From Leptospira tipperaryensis (lineage in GTDB: Bacteria > Spirochaetota > Leptospiria > Leptospirales > Leptospiraceae), in contig NZ_CP015217.1 in NCBI RefSeq assembly GCF_001729245.1, positions 62,001 to 126,000 on the forward strand: 64,000 nt of DNA, written 5' to 3'. How positions within the stretch are numbered: the stretch's first letter is position 1; each line of letters starts with the position of its first letter. Shown here in pieces: positions 50,316-60,675 of this stretch. Under the pieces are notes generated by a model, which was not told the origin of the DNA, did no database searches, and saw nothing but the letters and a program-made list of their open reading frames with translations. A program made the position numbers and the translations under genes.

Positions 50316-51362
50316 TTATAAGAATAGATTGAGAATCAGGGGTTCTCTGCTATTTACGCCCGGGGTCGGAGCTCCGTATCTGGTCTTGACGTAACTTCCG
50401 CCTTCGTAATCTCGATCGATCAAGGAACCGGAAGGAATCACTCGAATCGTAGATTCAAAATTGGATTTTGTTGCCCATTCTTTCAAAACTGTTTCGGAAG
50501 ATTCTTCTCCGATTGCGATGATCCTGGAAACAAATGTTTTTTTAACACTATCTTGAAATTCAGGATTTTTAAATTCTTCCAAATAAAAAATACCGAATCT
50601 CGCAAACGGAAATTGATACGTAATCAGAGGAATGTTGTTCTCTTCTAAACCGGGAAGATTATTTTCCGTAAACGTAGAAAGATCTTTTTTCCAAGTTTCC
50701 GACGGGTTGTGGGATAGAAATTCTTTCGCGAGTTTTCCGTCCGGTTGAAAGAGGAATGTAAATTCTTTCCATTCTCCATCAGAATTTGAAATCAAGTTTC
50801 CGTTTTCAAGTTTTGCTCCGGGCAAAAGAATCGAACCCGCTAAAAGATAAACTCCGTAGGTTCTGGAAAGATTGGAAAAAATTCTTTGGTAAGTGGATGA
50901 GATTTTTGAATATGGATCCGTCTTTTGTCCGGTAATCAATCCGATCCAATTTCTAAAACGGTTTTCTAATTTTAAAAGATAAAAGGCCCGTTCTAAACTA
51001 GGACGGGAAAAAGTTTCCTGACGCGAGTTTAGAAAATACAAAAAACTTCCCGAATGCGAAGGAAGAACAACTAACGTATTCTTTTTTAAAAGTCCTTTTT
51101 GTTTTGCCTGTTTGATCGGGTTGTCCAGAGATCTAAAAAATCTTTCCTCAGAAGAGAAATCTTCGAGTCGCCACTCCGGCTGAATTACAAGAATGTTTCC
51201 CGCGTTTCTATCAAACCCCGCCGTAAGAATTTGATATTCTTTTTGTTTTAGTGCGTTGTATTGTTCGGAAGAAATTTCTTTTCCCGAAAAAATGGAGGCG
51301 ATTCCTAAAAATATAGGAATCAATATTAAGGATGCGATTGCGTTTTTCCAAAATGGAGTCAT
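50316..51362 (-). CDS. Exported protein with nitrilase-like fold, probably catalytically altered
   Basis: A 348-residue protein with one N-terminal membrane anchor ([20 protein letters not shown]). [20 protein letters not shown], then [55 protein letters not shown] and [20 protein letters not shown] follow the order of the carbon-nitrogen hydrolase (nitrilase) fold as in apolipoprotein N-acyltransferase. In that family the strand after LVVLP carries a catalytic Glu (here Ser-His-Ser) and the final strand a Cys (ICYE); here GIFYLEE has none. So the fold is likely and the chemistry is doubtful. A Nudix gene lies 12 bases upstream on the same strand. Confidence 0.5.
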   Translation of the reverse strand: MTPFWKNAIASLILIPIFLGIASIFSGKEISSEQYNALKQKEYQILTAGFDRNAGNILVIQPEWRLEDFSSEERFFRSLDNPIKQAKQKGLLKKNTLVVLPSHSGSFLYFLNSRQETFSRPSLERAFYLLKLENRFRNWIGLITGQKTDPYSKISSTYQRIFSNLSRTYGVYLLAGSILLPGAKLENGNLISNSDGEWKEFTFLFQPDGKLAKEFLSHNPSETWKKDLSTFTENNLPGLEENNIPLITYQFPFARFGIFYLEEFKNPEFQDSVKKTFVSRIIAIGEESSETVLKEWATKSNFESTIRVIPSGSLIDRDYEGGSYVKTRYGAPTPGVNSREPLILNLFL

Positions 51363-51373
51363 ATTCTTTTTCT

Positions 51374-51808
51374 CTAATGAACTAAAGAGGCGTATTCCTT
51401 GAGATAGAGATTGACCGCGTCATACATGTATTCGGAAAACAAGGGACTCGGATCGTAAGAATGGATATTTTCCCAAGCGATGTAGTCGTGTTCGTCGGAG
51501 AGTTGAATTTCTCCGCCCAAAAAATCCGCGTGATAGGCGATGATGATACAAGGGAAGTTCCCCTCGTTCACTCTGTGTTTATGAATGAAGAGAGGTTTTG
51601 GCGAAACCTGGATCTGAACCTTGGGGCCCAATTCTTCTTCGATTTCGCGTTCCATGCTGAGCTTCCAGTCTTGATAGAACTCGTCTTCGTTCATTCGTCC
51701 GCCGGGCAAGTCTCCCAGACCCGATTTTCTATCTCTGAGAATCAGTAGCTCGTCTCCCTTTCTTAGGAAAAGTTTTTGTGTGATTTGAAAGAAGCCGTGT
51801 TTGCTCAA
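51374..51808 (-). CDS. Nudix hydrolase
   Basis: A 144-residue protein of the Nudix family, hydrolysing a nucleoside diphosphate linked to another moiety. [16 protein letters not shown], then [18 protein letters not shown], contains the Nudix box, REIEEELG fitting REUxEExG. The box is longer than the standard 23 residues by about three, which happens in some families. No substrate-determining motif is seen. It starts at TTG 51808 ([10 protein letters not shown]), with no ATG upstream or within the first 40 residues that keeps the fold. It precedes the nitrilase-like gene on the same strand. Confidence 0.8.
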   Translation of the reverse strand: MSKHGFFQITQKLFLRKGDELLILRDRKSGLGDLPGGRMNEDEFYQDWKLSMEREIEEELGPKVQIQVSPKPLFIHKHRVNEGNFPCIIIAYHADFLGGEIQLSDEHDYIAWENIHSYDPSPLFSEYMYDAVNLYLKEYASLVH

Positions 51809-51973
51809 GGATGATTGATTCTCCGAGTTTCCATAACAGGGACTGATAATTTTTCGTTGCTGACAATCATTTTTATCTTCGATTCCTATTTTGCGGAATG
51901 AACTTCTTGATCGGAGAATCCGTTAGATTCTTAAATATTTTTAAAAATTCTACTTAGAATCGAAAATCGGATT

Positions 51974-52639
51974 CTAACGATTCGAATAGAAGAACGCCAG
52001 AATCAAAGTTAGGACGATAAAAATTAAGTTTAGAATGAATCCGGAATGAAGCTGTTTTCGTTCCGTCGGTTTGAGGAAATACGCGGCAAAGATGACCGAA
52101 ATAAATCCTCCTAAGTGCGCCCAACGTGCGACTCCGTCATCCGTAAAGACGTTCGTGATGTCCGAATAGACCATGATCCACGCGACAAGAAAGACGGGAA
52201 AGGGAATGTTCTTCTGATTAAAACGCAAGGAGAATGGAGAGAGCAAAGCGGCAACCGCCGCGATTCCTGAAATCGCGCCTGAGGCGCCGACTACGGGTGT
52301 TGAGTCGTGTAAGATAATGCCTCGAATAAAAGAATCCAAAAGAGAAGAAACCAAAGCTGCCATAAAAAAGAAAAGCAACCATCTTCCTTTTCCGGCTTTA
52401 TATTCAACGGCTCTTCCGAGGAAAAAAAGATAAAACATATTTCCAAAAAGATGAAATAGGTTTCCGTGATAAAACACGGCCCCGATCCAAGAGATCGGTT
52501 GAATATGTCCCGGATGATTTAGAAAGTACTGACGTATTAAATGTTCCGGTAAAAAAATATTCACTAGAAAGAACGTCGCCGTCATTAAAAAAACAAAAAA
52601 GGTAGTTAAAGGAAATTCAAAAAGAAGAATCCGAATCAA
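51974..52639 (-). CDS. Rhomboid family intramembrane serine protease
   Basis: A 221-residue inner-membrane protease with about six helices. [18 protein letters not shown] is the helix-2 His/Asn motif, [10 protein letters not shown] contains the catalytic serine (Ser120 in GASG), and [15 protein letters not shown] the catalytic His175. [10 protein letters not shown] follows the loop signature. It cleaves membrane-spanning substrates within the bilayer. It starts at TTG 52639 overlapping the stop of the TetR gene by four bases (TTGA), so the two are coupled and the TetR product may control rhomboid production. Substrate unknown. Confidence 0.9.
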   Translation of the reverse strand: MIRILLFEFPLTTFFVFLMTATFFLVNIFLPEHLIRQYFLNHPGHIQPISWIGAVFYHGNLFHLFGNMFYLFFLGRAVEYKAGKGRWLLFFFMAALVSSLLDSFIRGIILHDSTPVVGASGAISGIAAVAALLSPFSLRFNQKNIPFPVFLVAWIMVYSDITNVFTDDGVARWAHLGGFISVIFAAYFLKPTERKQLHSGFILNLIFIVLTLILAFFYSNR

Positions 52640-53307
52640 GGTGTTTCTTTTCTCCCTGGAAAATATCGAGTTAGATAAGATTTTAGAATGATCTTCAATT
52701 CGACGATCATTCTGGATGAAAATTCCCTATCTTTTTGCTCGCGTATCCAACGGTTCAGAATCGCATCCGTTACTTCTACGATAATTCTTGAGATGATTTT
52801 ATTTTCCGCGGGATTCACTTGGAACTGAGCCAAGATCAGGGAAACGTTCTCGGAGATTTTTAAATTGTTTTCTCGGTCAATTTCAATCAACTCCGGATCT
52901 TGCTTCATCGAAGACCAAAGCGGAGCGAACCCCGGTTCCGTCAGATAAAAATTTGCAAAAGAATCGATAACGAGATCGATCAAGTCTTCCCAATTGATTC
53001 CTGAAAGATCTGACTGAAAAATTTCGGAAAGCATCTGATTGACTCTTTCCAGATGTCTTTGACCAACCGCATTCAAGACGGCGTGTTTATTCGGAAAGTA
53101 TTGATACAAAGAGCCGATTGGAATCTCAGCTTCTTGGGCAATCATATTGGTCGTGATCGCTTCCGCACCGTTTCGCTCTAATAACACGGCGACTACGTCT
53201 AAAATCTTCTGAACACGATCGATGGATCTTCTCTGAGAAGGTTCCTTTCTTGGATCCAAAAGAGACGGATTTTTCCCTGATTCGCTATTTATAATTTTCT
53301 TAGTCAT
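52636..53307 (-). CDS. TetR family transcriptional regulator
   Basis: About 223 residues. [20 protein letters not shown], then [20 protein letters not shown] is the TetR helix-turn-helix region ([13 protein letters not shown]). The C-terminal domain is helical ([20 protein letters not shown]), of the TetR_C type seen in regulators of lipid and drug genes. ATG 53307 is chosen; a TTG at 53328 would add seven residues. It is the first gene of a pair with the rhomboid protease. The 543-base gap upstream holds its promoter. Confidence 0.88.
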   Translation of the reverse strand: MTKKIINSESGKNPSLLDPRKEPSQRRSIDRVQKILDVVAVLLERNGAEAITTNMIAQEAEIPIGSLYQYFPNKHAVLNAVGQRHLERVNQMLSEIFQSDLSGINWEDLIDLVIDSFANFYLTEPGFAPLWSSMKQDPELIEIDRENNLKISENVSLILAQFQVNPAENKIISRIIVEVTDAILNRWIREQKDREFSSRMIVELKIILKSYLTRYFPGRKETP

Positions 53308-53850
53308 AATTGTTTTCTTTGAAATCAAAGCAAATCTCCGCCGGTGAAACGGTCAGGTTCCATTTATGGAATTCACGGGAGAAATTCAAGAAAAGTATTG
53401 AGTGAAAACTGAATTGTTCTCGTTTTCTCAGCCTAATCTTCCTTTTCATTCATTTAAGAATTTAAAGAAAAAAGTAGGATTTCCTATTTCAAGAATTTGA
53501 TTCAGGCCTTAAAGGATAAGAACTTGATCTATTCATTTTATAAGGAGGAAAATCTGTTCTTCCAGAAAAGGCTTTGAATTTCTCTTTGGCTAAAATTTGT
53601 TACAAGGTCGGAAAAGAATTCTTAGTTTGCAAAGGTTGGTGCGATAAACTAAAGAATAGTATAGAATTCTAATTGAATCTTCCTAAGAATAGAATGGATC
53701 GAGCAATTTGAAAATTCTCCAGAAAAGATTCACTTTTTTTAAACTGAATTAAAAAATTTCGCCATTGGAAAACCCTCCTTTCGATTTCCGGAACCGTATT
53801 GTGGAGAAGGAAAAAATGAGCTTGAACTCAAAAGAAAGGAAGGTGCGAAT
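53308..53850. other. Intergenic region of about 540 bases
   Basis: Between divergent genes (53307 minus and 53851 plus). It is strongly A/T-rich with many T and A runs. GGAAGG stands 9 bases before the ATG at 53851. I find no convincing open frame, RNA gene or long hairpin. It presumably contains both promoters. Confidence 0.55.
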
Positions 53851-54807
53851 ATGGGAATGGATTTAATCCATAGAATTCCACGTAAGTTAGAAGAGCTTTT
53901 GGGTCCGGAAGGAACGGACCAATTTGTGGTTTTCTTAAACGATGCTTTTATGGCTTCCAAAACAACTACGCTCGAAACCTCCGTAAATCTATTTGAAACA
54001 ACTTTTCATTCCGAGAGTAGAAATATATTTCTGAGCTTAGAAGCATTGAAAACAAGTGTTTCCGCAGAGCTTGAAAAATTACGTTATGAAATCAAAATCG
54101 AAGTTACGGACGTTCGAGGTGAAATTTTAAATTTCCGCGCTGAAGTAAAAGTTGAGATCGCAGAGTTAAGAACTGAAATGGCCGAGCTCAGATCTGAATT
54201 CAAAACAGATAGCGCCAATCTTCGTAAAGAAATTTCAGAACTCAGAGAAGAATTAAAGATCGAAATTGTGGAACTTCGATCTGAACTGAAATCTGAAATC
54301 ATGGAATTACGAACGGAGTTAAAGACTGAAATTGCTGAAGTAAAAGCCGAATTGAAAGCAGAAATTGCAGATCTTAGAACGGAACTAAAATCAGAAATTG
54401 CAAATGTGAAGACAGACTTAGAAACGAAAATAAACGATCTTAGAACGGAATTAAAATCAGAAATTGCAAATGTGAAGACAGACTTAGAAACGAAAATAAA
54501 TGATCTTAGAATAGGATTAAAAACGGAAATAAACGATCTTCGGACCGAAATGAGATCTGAGTTTGCAAATTTGAAATTTGAAATTGCGGAAGTTCGAAAA
54601 GACTTAAATATCAGCGTTTCCGGATTGAAAACTGAAATTGCCAATTTTCGAACCGAAGTGAAAACAGAAATCTCGGACGTTCGAATCGAATTACAAAAAT
54701 CAATTGGCGATATTCATAAATCCATCGTTTTACAGACACGTTGGATTCTCGGGGGAATGTTGGGAGTCGCAACCCTTTCAGCGGCTTTGGGAAAAATTCT
54801 AAATTAA
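53851..54807 (+). CDS. Long coiled-coil protein with 11-residue repeats and C-terminal membrane anchor
   Basis: A 318-residue protein. The first 50 residues (LIHRIPRKLEELLGPEGTDQ, FVVFLNDAFMA) form a small globular cap. From about residue 95 to 280 it is one continuous helix of 11-residue units such as ELRSELKSEIM, ELRTELKTEIA, EVKAELKAEIA and DLRTELKSEIA, i.e. a hendecad coiled coil rather than heptads. The C-terminus has a single hydrophobic segment (WILGGMLGVATLSAALGKIL) that probably anchors it, tail-first, in the membrane. It resembles DUF1640/CCDC90-type coiled-coil proteins in layout. Codons 174-217 include an almost exact 66-bp duplication. The tRNA-Leu repeat array starts right after its stop. 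Confidence 0.75.
   Translation: MGMDLIHRIPRKLEELLGPEGTDQFVVFLNDAFMASKTTTLETSVNLFETTFHSESRNIFLSLEALKTSVSAELEKLRYEIKIEVTDVRGEILNFRAEVKVEIAELRTEMAELRSEFKTDSANLRKEISELREELKIEIVELRSELKSEIMELRTELKTEIAEVKAELKAEIADLRTELKSEIANVKTDLETKINDLRTELKSEIANVKTDLETKINDLRIGLKTEINDLRTEMRSEFANLKFEIAEVRKDLNISVSGLKTEIANFRTEVKTEISDVRIELQKSIGDIHKSIVLQTRWILGGMLGVATLSAALGKILN
54370..54534 (+). repeat. Internal tandem repeat of the coiled-coil gene
   Basis: Two adjacent 66-bp copies (54370-54435 and 54436-54501) differ at two positions and encode DLRTELKSEIANVKTDLETK twice, followed by a diverged 33-bp half unit to 54534. The base unit is 33 bp, one hendecad. The recent duplication suggests length variation between strains. 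Confidence 0.85.
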
Positions 54808-54838
54808 TTAATTTTTGCCGAAGAAGGGACTCGCCCCT

Positions 54839-54970
54839 TCACAGTCTCGCATCGTGCTCGACTGAGTTCCGGGGCGTCTTTCTCGCGCACTCATCCATCC
54901 TGGATTCGTGTCGCGTTTTTCGCTTCTCACGGAAGCTCAAAACGCTCTCGCTCGAAAGCTTCGAGTCCAT
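54839..54970 (-). CDS. Candidate 43-residue Arg/Lys-rich peptide, repeat copy 2
   Basis: An ATG-TGA frame inside the second 176-bp repeat (54992-54817), encoding the same 43 residues as the first copy (starts [19 protein letters not shown]). The one base difference between the copies falls in an Asp codon and is silent. No ribosome binding site is evident. It is listed because tRNA-linked repeats in E. coli tyrT encode a small basic protein, but coding here is unproven. Confidence 0.2.
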   Translation of the reverse strand: MDSKLSSESVLSFREKRKTRHESRMDECARKTPRNSVEHDARL

Positions 54971-55014
54971 GTTGGATTGTTATTTTAATTTTGCCGAAGA
55001 AGGGACTCGCCCCT

Positions 55015-55146
55015 TCACAGTCTCGCGTCGTGCTCGACTGAGTTCCGGGGCGTCTTTCTCGCGCACTCATCCATCCTGGATTCGTGTCGCGTTTTTCGCT
55101 TCTCACGGAAGCTCAAAACGCTCTCGCTCGAAAGCTTCGAGTCCAT
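55015..55146 (-). CDS. Candidate 43-residue Arg/Lys-rich peptide, repeat copy 1
   Basis: Reads from ATG 55146 to TGA 55015 in the tRNA-proximal repeat. The peptide has seven Arg and four Lys in 43 residues (for example [12 protein letters not shown] and CARKTPRNS). It lies 22 bases past the mature tRNA 3' end and would be on the tRNA primary transcript. No ribosome binding site is visible. See the tandem-repeat entry. Confidence 0.2.
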   Translation of the reverse strand: MDSKLSSESVLSFREKRKTRHESRMDECARKTPRNSVEHDARL

Positions 55147-55165
55147 GTTGGATTGTTATTTTAAT

Positions 55166-55255
<90 letters not shown>

Positions 55256-55368
55256 TGGAATGCAGCGAGAAACTGCTCTTACAATTTCGAGATGCTCGGC
55301 TTTTCCGTCATCCATTATTTTGGAATTCATTGACACGGAGGTCGTTCGGATTCTATGATCCAGGTAGA

Positions 55369-55946
55369 ATGAAAGCAGAACGCAAAACCTCTGAAACTGA
55401 AATCAAATTGGAGATGAATCTCCGCGGAACCGGTAAGTATCGCTTTGATACGGAGATTCCTTTTTTCGAGCACATGCTTTCTCATATTTCCAAACACGGT
55501 TTGATTGATCTTGATCTCTGGTTGAGAGGAGATATTGAAATCGATTGTCATCACTCTGTGGAAGACACTGCAATTCTCATGGGAAGCACAATCCACAATC
55601 AACTCGGCGACAAGGCCGGTATTTTTAGATACGGGCATTTTACTCTTACTATGGACGAAGTCTTGACCACGGTTGCCGTGGATCTCGGTGGTCGTTACTT
55701 TTTCAAATATACCGGTCCTGAACTCACCGGAAAATTCGGAATTTATGATGCAGAGTTGTCTTTAGAATTCTTACAAAAACTCGCGCTCAACGCGAAGATG
55801 AATCTTCACGTAGTAGTTCACTACGGTGATAATAGACATCATATTCACGAATCGATCTTTAAGGCTTTGGGCAAGGCTCTTAGGATGGCGATCGCGCAAG
55901 ATTCCGCTTCGGCAGGAGCGATTCCCTCTACAAAAGGAGTTTTGGA

Positions 55947-55950
<4 letters not shown>
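55369..55950 (+). CDS. hisB: Imidazoleglycerol-phosphate dehydratase
   Basis: A 193-residue monofunctional HisB, the sixth step of histidine synthesis, dehydrating imidazole glycerol phosphate to imidazole acetol phosphate. [75 protein letters not shown] and the closing [11 protein letters not shown] contain the His/Glu ligands of the two manganese ions (EHMLSH, HHSVED, HHIHE). ATG 55369 with AGGTAG just upstream gives the family start; an open frame further upstream runs through tRNA-Leu and is not coding. It begins the hisB-hisH-hisA operon; the hisH GTG lies in its stop (GTGA). Confidence 0.95.
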
Positions 55951-56575
<625 letters not shown>

Positions 56576-56579
<4 letters not shown>

Positions 56580-57301
56580 TCATCATTCCCGCCATAGATT
56601 TATTAGATAATTGTGCAGTTCGTTTGTTCAAAGGAAATTACGAAGAAAAGAAAATCTATTCTTCGGAACCTTGGAAACTCGCTGACGGTTTTAGTAAGAA
56701 TGGAGCCTCTTTGCTTCACCTCGTCGATCTCAACGGCGCTAGAAATCAAATCGGTGTAAATGAACATTCTATCTTGAAGATTCGAGAAACCACCTCGCTG
56801 AAAGTTCAACTGGGTGGTGGAATCCGAGATAAAGAAAAATTAGAATACTATCATAAAATCGGGATCGATCGTTTCATAATCGGGACCGCCGCCGTAACCG
56901 ATCCGGATCTTCTCAAATTTGCGCTCGAAACTTACGGAAAGGATCGAGTCGTAGTTGCCGTGGATGCAAGAGATGGAATCGTAAAAATCTCAGGTTGGGA
57001 AAAAGATTCCGGCGTCGATTACAGAGACCTAATGGATCGACTTGCAAAGGCAGGGATTGAGCACGTAGTTTTTACGGACATCGCGCAAGACGGGACTTTG
57101 GCCGGGCCAAATTTAGAAGCGTATCGTGAGATTCTCAACTCGTTTCCGTTTCAAGTCATAGCCTCCGGCGGAATTTCCTCTTTAAAAGATCTTATGGATC
57201 TTTCTTCCCTGGATACGAAAATTCCTCTCTATGGAGTGATTACGGGAAAGGCATTGTACGAAGGAAAATTAGATCTCGCTGAAGCGATTTCTTCACTCTA
57301 A
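56576..57301 (+). CDS. hisA: Phosphoribosylformimino-5-aminoimidazole carboxamide ribotide isomerase
   Basis: A 241-residue (beta-alpha)8 barrel enzyme opening the ribose ring of ProFAR, step 4 of histidine synthesis. [20 protein letters not shown] with the catalytic Asp in [46 protein letters not shown] and [20 protein letters not shown] (second Asp), [13 protein letters not shown] are the standard motifs in order. The ATG overlaps the hisH stop (ATGA). No hisF or hisG follows, so the cluster is only part of the pathway; a hairpin ends it. Confidence 0.95.
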
Positions 57302-57312
57302 GAAAGGAAACC

Positions 57313-57334
57313 GAAGAATCCATTTGGATTTTTC
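57313..57334 (+). terminator. Terminator of the hisBHA operon
   Basis: GAAGAATCCA and TGGATTTTTC form a 10-bp stem (one G-T wobble) with a TT loop, followed by TTTTC. It lies 12 bases after the hisA stop. Confidence 0.65.
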
Positions 57335-57395
57335 TTTTCATCTGGAAAGGAACCATACATAAAGGTAAATCGATCTTACAGGATCGGGGAAATTC

Positions 57396-58616
57396 ATGAA
57401 TCAATTATCTAAAAATAAAATTTCGATCATTCTCTCTGCTATAGGTTTGATCCTCTCCTTCCTTCTCATCCAAAAATACTATGGAGACCCGAGTTCCGTC
57501 GGAGAAGCTCTTTGCAACGCGATCAGCGAATCCGGTTCCTGTGACAAGGTTTCTGAAAGTTCCTTTTCCGCCATTCGCAACGTTCCCGGATTAGGCGATC
57601 TCCCGACCGCGCTTTTTGGTTTTATCTTTTATGGATTTGTGGGATTTCTTTTTGTCCTTTCCGAAATTAAAAAGGAAACCGCAGAAGCGAACCTTCGTCT
57701 CGCGTTTTATGTATTGCTCTTAGGTTTAGTCGCGGATGTGGGTTTGTTCATTATATCGGTCGGAGTGATCAAAGCGTTATGCGGTCTTTGTGCCGCGACC
57801 TACGTAGTGACGATCGCCTTGATTGTCGTAAACTATCCCGGTTTTAAATCGATCTCCGATAAATCCGTCTCCGCCGTAACCGGAAGTCTGAACGGAAACT
57901 TTCTAAATCTTTTAATCGTAATCTTATCTTTTTTTGTTCTCGGTCTCTACGGAGGACGAATTTCTACGGGCGGTGCGAGACTTGTTTCGGGTTCCGCTTC
58001 CGGTGAAAAAGCGATTCCACTTCTTTTAAAAGAATTTGAATCGACTCCAGCGGTTCAGATCGATCTAAAAGACACTCCGATTGTGGGAGATCCGAACGCG
58101 CCGATCACGATCGTCAAATACGCAGACTTTAACTGCGGTCATTGTATGCACACGAGTAAAATTCTTAAATCCTTTCTGAGCGAATACGACGGTATCATCA
58201 AGGTGGCTTATAAGAACTTTCCTTTGGATGGAAATTGCAATCGACTCGTTGGCAGAAAATCTCCCGAAGCCAGTTCTTGTGTCGCTGCGAGCGCGGCGCT
58301 TTGTGCGAATCAGCAGAGTAAATTCTATCCGGTTTATACCGGTCTTTATGAAGACAATGAAACCGGTGTGATGCATACGGTCGCAACCGTAAGTCGACTT
58401 GCTGAAAAAAACGGTCTTAAAATGGATCAATTCCGTTCTTGTATGAGTTCTCCAAAAATCAGAGATCAAATCAATCGAGAAGTTGACGAGGCGGAGAAAT
58501 TAAAGATCAACTCGACCCCGACTCTGTTTATCAATAATAAGCCTCTTCCGAAAAGTGGAACTCCGGATGTAGACTTTTTGCGTCAATTGATCAATCAACT
58601 CATTAGTCAGAGCTGA
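57396..58616 (+). CDS. VKOR-DsbA fusion protein (thiol-disulphide exchange)
   Basis: A 406-residue fusion. The first ~150 residues are vitamin K epoxide reductase-type membrane helices with cysteine pairs Cys40/Cys49 ([13 protein letters not shown]) and Cys129/Cys132 (ALCGLC), which pass electrons to quinone. A single helix (about 170-187) links to a periplasmic thioredoxin-like domain: [20 protein letters not shown] has the CGHC active site (Cys247, Cys250), [13 protein letters not shown] the cis-Pro loop, and further Cys ([17 protein letters not shown]) are probably structural. The product should make and shuffle disulphides in the envelope. GGGG lies nine bases before the ATG. It stands alone after hisA. 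Confidence 0.88.
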   Translation: MNQLSKNKISIILSAIGLILSFLLIQKYYGDPSSVGEALCNAISESGSCDKVSESSFSAIRNVPGLGDLPTALFGFIFYGFVGFLFVLSEIKKETAEANLRLAFYVLLLGLVADVGLFIISVGVIKALCGLCAATYVVTIALIVVNYPGFKSISDKSVSAVTGSLNGNFLNLLIVILSFFVLGLYGGRISTGGARLVSGSASGEKAIPLLLKEFESTPAVQIDLKDTPIVGDPNAPITIVKYADFNCGHCMHTSKILKSFLSEYDGIIKVAYKNFPLDGNCNRLVGRKSPEASSCVAASAALCANQQSKFYPVYTGLYEDNETGVMHTVATVSRLAEKNGLKMDQFRSCMSSPKIRDQINREVDEAEKLKINSTPTLFINNKPLPKSGTPDVDFLRQLINQLISQS

Positions 58617-58632
58617 ACGACTTTCGGAAACG

Positions 58633-59157
58633 ATGGAGACGGAGAAACGATTCTGCAGGAATTGCGGTACTCACATTTTAGCGGATTCAATACAATGTGT
58701 TTTCTGCGGGTCGTTTCAATCAAGAGAAGGAATTCCATTCTTTCGATTTCTTTCGGAAAGTAAGTTTTTTAGAATCAAGGTTCTCTATCCGGGAATGCCG
58801 ATTTTAGGATTTTTACTTTTAGTATTGAGCGTCGTTCTTTGGAGAAAAATTCTTCCTCTTTCCCTACCGATTTTATTTTTTCTTTGGTCCTTGATTTTTT
58901 CAGTTTCGGGTTGGATCGGCGAATTGATCTTAGATATGAAATTTCACGGAGACGTGAAGGATTTTCGAGAGGGATTTATAGAATGGCAGAAACGTCTTTA
59001 TGATCGCTCTCCGTATCTCTCCTATCTTGGAATGATTTTGTTTGTCGCCACTCCTCTGATTCAATGGCAAAACTCTCTTTGGTTTTCGCTGGCCTCCGCT
59101 AGTATTTGGACCGGGTTAGTTGCTTTCATTTTTTTAGTCATCTTTCCTCTGATTTAG
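58633..59157 (+). CDS. Zinc-ribbon membrane protein of unknown function
   Basis: A 174-residue protein. [20 protein letters not shown] (Cys8, Cys11, Cys22, Cys25) is a zinc ribbon of the kind found at the N-terminus of many small membrane proteins. Three or four hydrophobic segments follow ([66 protein letters not shown]). It lies 16 bases after the VKOR-DsbA gene and six bases before the SpoIIE phosphatase gene, so the three probably share a transcript. No function is recognised. Confidence 0.7.
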   Translation: METEKRFCRNCGTHILADSIQCVFCGSFQSREGIPFFRFLSESKFFRIKVLYPGMPILGFLLLVLSVVLWRKILPLSLPILFFLWSLIFSVSGWIGELILDMKFHGDVKDFREGFIEWQKRLYDRSPYLSYLGMILFVATPLIQWQNSLWFSLASASIWTGLVAFIFLVIFPLI

Positions 59158-59163
59158 AAATTT

Positions 59164-60576
59164 ATGAATTTCTTTCATCTCAAAAAAACGTTTCGACTTC
59201 CGGTGACTTTCAACTGGATCTTGGGAGGATCGTTTGTTTCCGTTCTTTTTTCCATTCTCAAATTTTTTAATACGGAAGGATTGGAAAAGGTTTCCTATTC
59301 TGAATTGTTATTATTCTTAATCGTAAACGCCGGAACTGCCATTCCGATAAACTATCAACTGGCGAATGGTCGGTGGAATCTTCAAAAATGGATGAAGATT
59401 TCGTTTTATTTCTGGCATATTCCGATGCTTCTTTTCAACGCTTGGCTCACGGTCCAAGTTCCGGATTTTTTATTTGTTATGCTAACGGCTCTTTACGGGA
59501 GTTATCTCGCTCCTTTTGGAATGATGGAAAGGCGTTACTTTATTTTCGGCGCTTTGATCTATTCGTTATGTTTGTTCTTATTTTATTTTACCGGAATTGC
59601 AGGAACTTCGCCGATTCGTTTTAGCGATAGAACTCTGGTGATTTTCTTTTTTATTTTTGTCTTAACGATCCTTTTGTATTTTTATTGGATGAGCATAACC
59701 TCAGGATTCTTAAAATCACAAAGTTCAAAGGTTCAAAAACTCCTTCGATCTTCTAGAAAAGATAAACGCAAACTTTCCGAAGAAAGAAAAACAATCGAAG
59801 AATTGATGGCCCAGCTAAAGAAGTCCTTTGATATTATCAAAAAGGATTTATTAACCGCTAAAAGAATTCAGAAGAGTATGCTTCCTGCCGGTTTTGAAAA
59901 ATATTCCGACTTGGATATTCGAGCGGAATATATCCCCAGAGACGAAGTCGGTGGCGATTTTTACGATATCACCCGTACTAACGAAGGTGTCTATCGTCTC
60001 TTTTTAGCGGATGCAACGGGACACGGAGTTCAGGGCGCGTTGATTACGATGGCGATCAAAGTTGGATACGAATTTTTAAAACAATCCGCAAAAAGACCCG
60101 GCGAAATATTAGAAATTTTGAATTCAGAATTTATCGAGAAATTTAAATCGTTAAACCTCTATTATACCTGTATTCTTGTGGATCTTGATTTAACCAAAGG
60201 TATTTTGCGCTATTCCTCCGCGGGTCATCCGGAACAAGTTCTAATGCAAAATTCCGAATTTCTAACACTTCCAAATATGGGAAGAATGATCGGACTTTCT
60301 TCCGCTTCCATTTACAAGGATAAGATTTTAAAGATTCATCCGGAAGATCGAATCCTACTTTTTTCAGACGGTCTTTTTGAAGTACCGAATTTACGCAAAG
60401 AATTCTATGGAGAAAAAAGACTCCATAATTTACTGAAAAGAGAAAAAGAAAAATCGTCTCAAGAACTCGTCGATATTATCTTAGAAGACGTAGAGAAATT
60501 CACGGATGGAAATGTTTTTCAGGACGATTTGACCGTTATTTCCCTAAGAATTTCCAAAGATTCTTCGATTCGATAA
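59164..60576 (+). CDS. Membrane-bound PP2C SpoIIE phosphatase (canonical)
   Basis: A 470-residue phosphatase. The first ~190 residues are about six helices; a coiled coil (residues about 195-240, with RKDKRKLSEERKTIEELMAQ) links to the SpoIIE domain. Motifs are canonical: EVGGDFYDITRT, LFLADATGHGVQGALITMAI, LRYSSAGHPEQVLM, ILLFSDGLFEVPN and DDLTVISL, with all acidic metal ligands and the GHG present. This is unlike the two large paralogues at 2479 and 6759. It should dephosphorylate a Ser/Thr-phosphorylated STAS antagonist. It lies six bases after the zinc-ribbon gene; the partner may be encoded elsewhere. Confidence 0.9.
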   Translation: MNFFHLKKTFRLPVTFNWILGGSFVSVLFSILKFFNTEGLEKVSYSELLLFLIVNAGTAIPINYQLANGRWNLQKWMKISFYFWHIPMLLFNAWLTVQVPDFLFVMLTALYGSYLAPFGMMERRYFIFGALIYSLCLFLFYFTGIAGTSPIRFSDRTLVIFFFIFVLTILLYFYWMSITSGFLKSQSSKVQKLLRSSRKDKRKLSEERKTIEELMAQLKKSFDIIKKDLLTAKRIQKSMLPAGFEKYSDLDIRAEYIPRDEVGGDFYDITRTNEGVYRLFLADATGHGVQGALITMAIKVGYEFLKQSAKRPGEILEILNSEFIEKFKSLNLYYTCILVDLDLTKGILRYSSAGHPEQVLMQNSEFLTLPNMGRMIGLSSASIYKDKILKIHPEDRILLFSDGLFEVPNLRKEFYGEKRLHNLLKREKEKSSQELVDIILEDVEKFTDGNVFQDDLTVISLRISKDSSIR

Positions 60577-60675
60577 ACGTTTTCATTTAGTGGGAAATAA
60601 GAATTTTACCGAAACCATTTCGAATTACAAAAATAGAATTTTCATTCTTTAGCGGATTTTGTATTTTGTCTCACT

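Noticed and set aside
54084..54644. 186-codon minus-strand frame opposite the coiled-coil gene
   Set aside because: It is a shadow of the repetitive Lys/Glu/Leu codons on the plus strand; the plus frame has a good ribosome binding site and a sensible protein.
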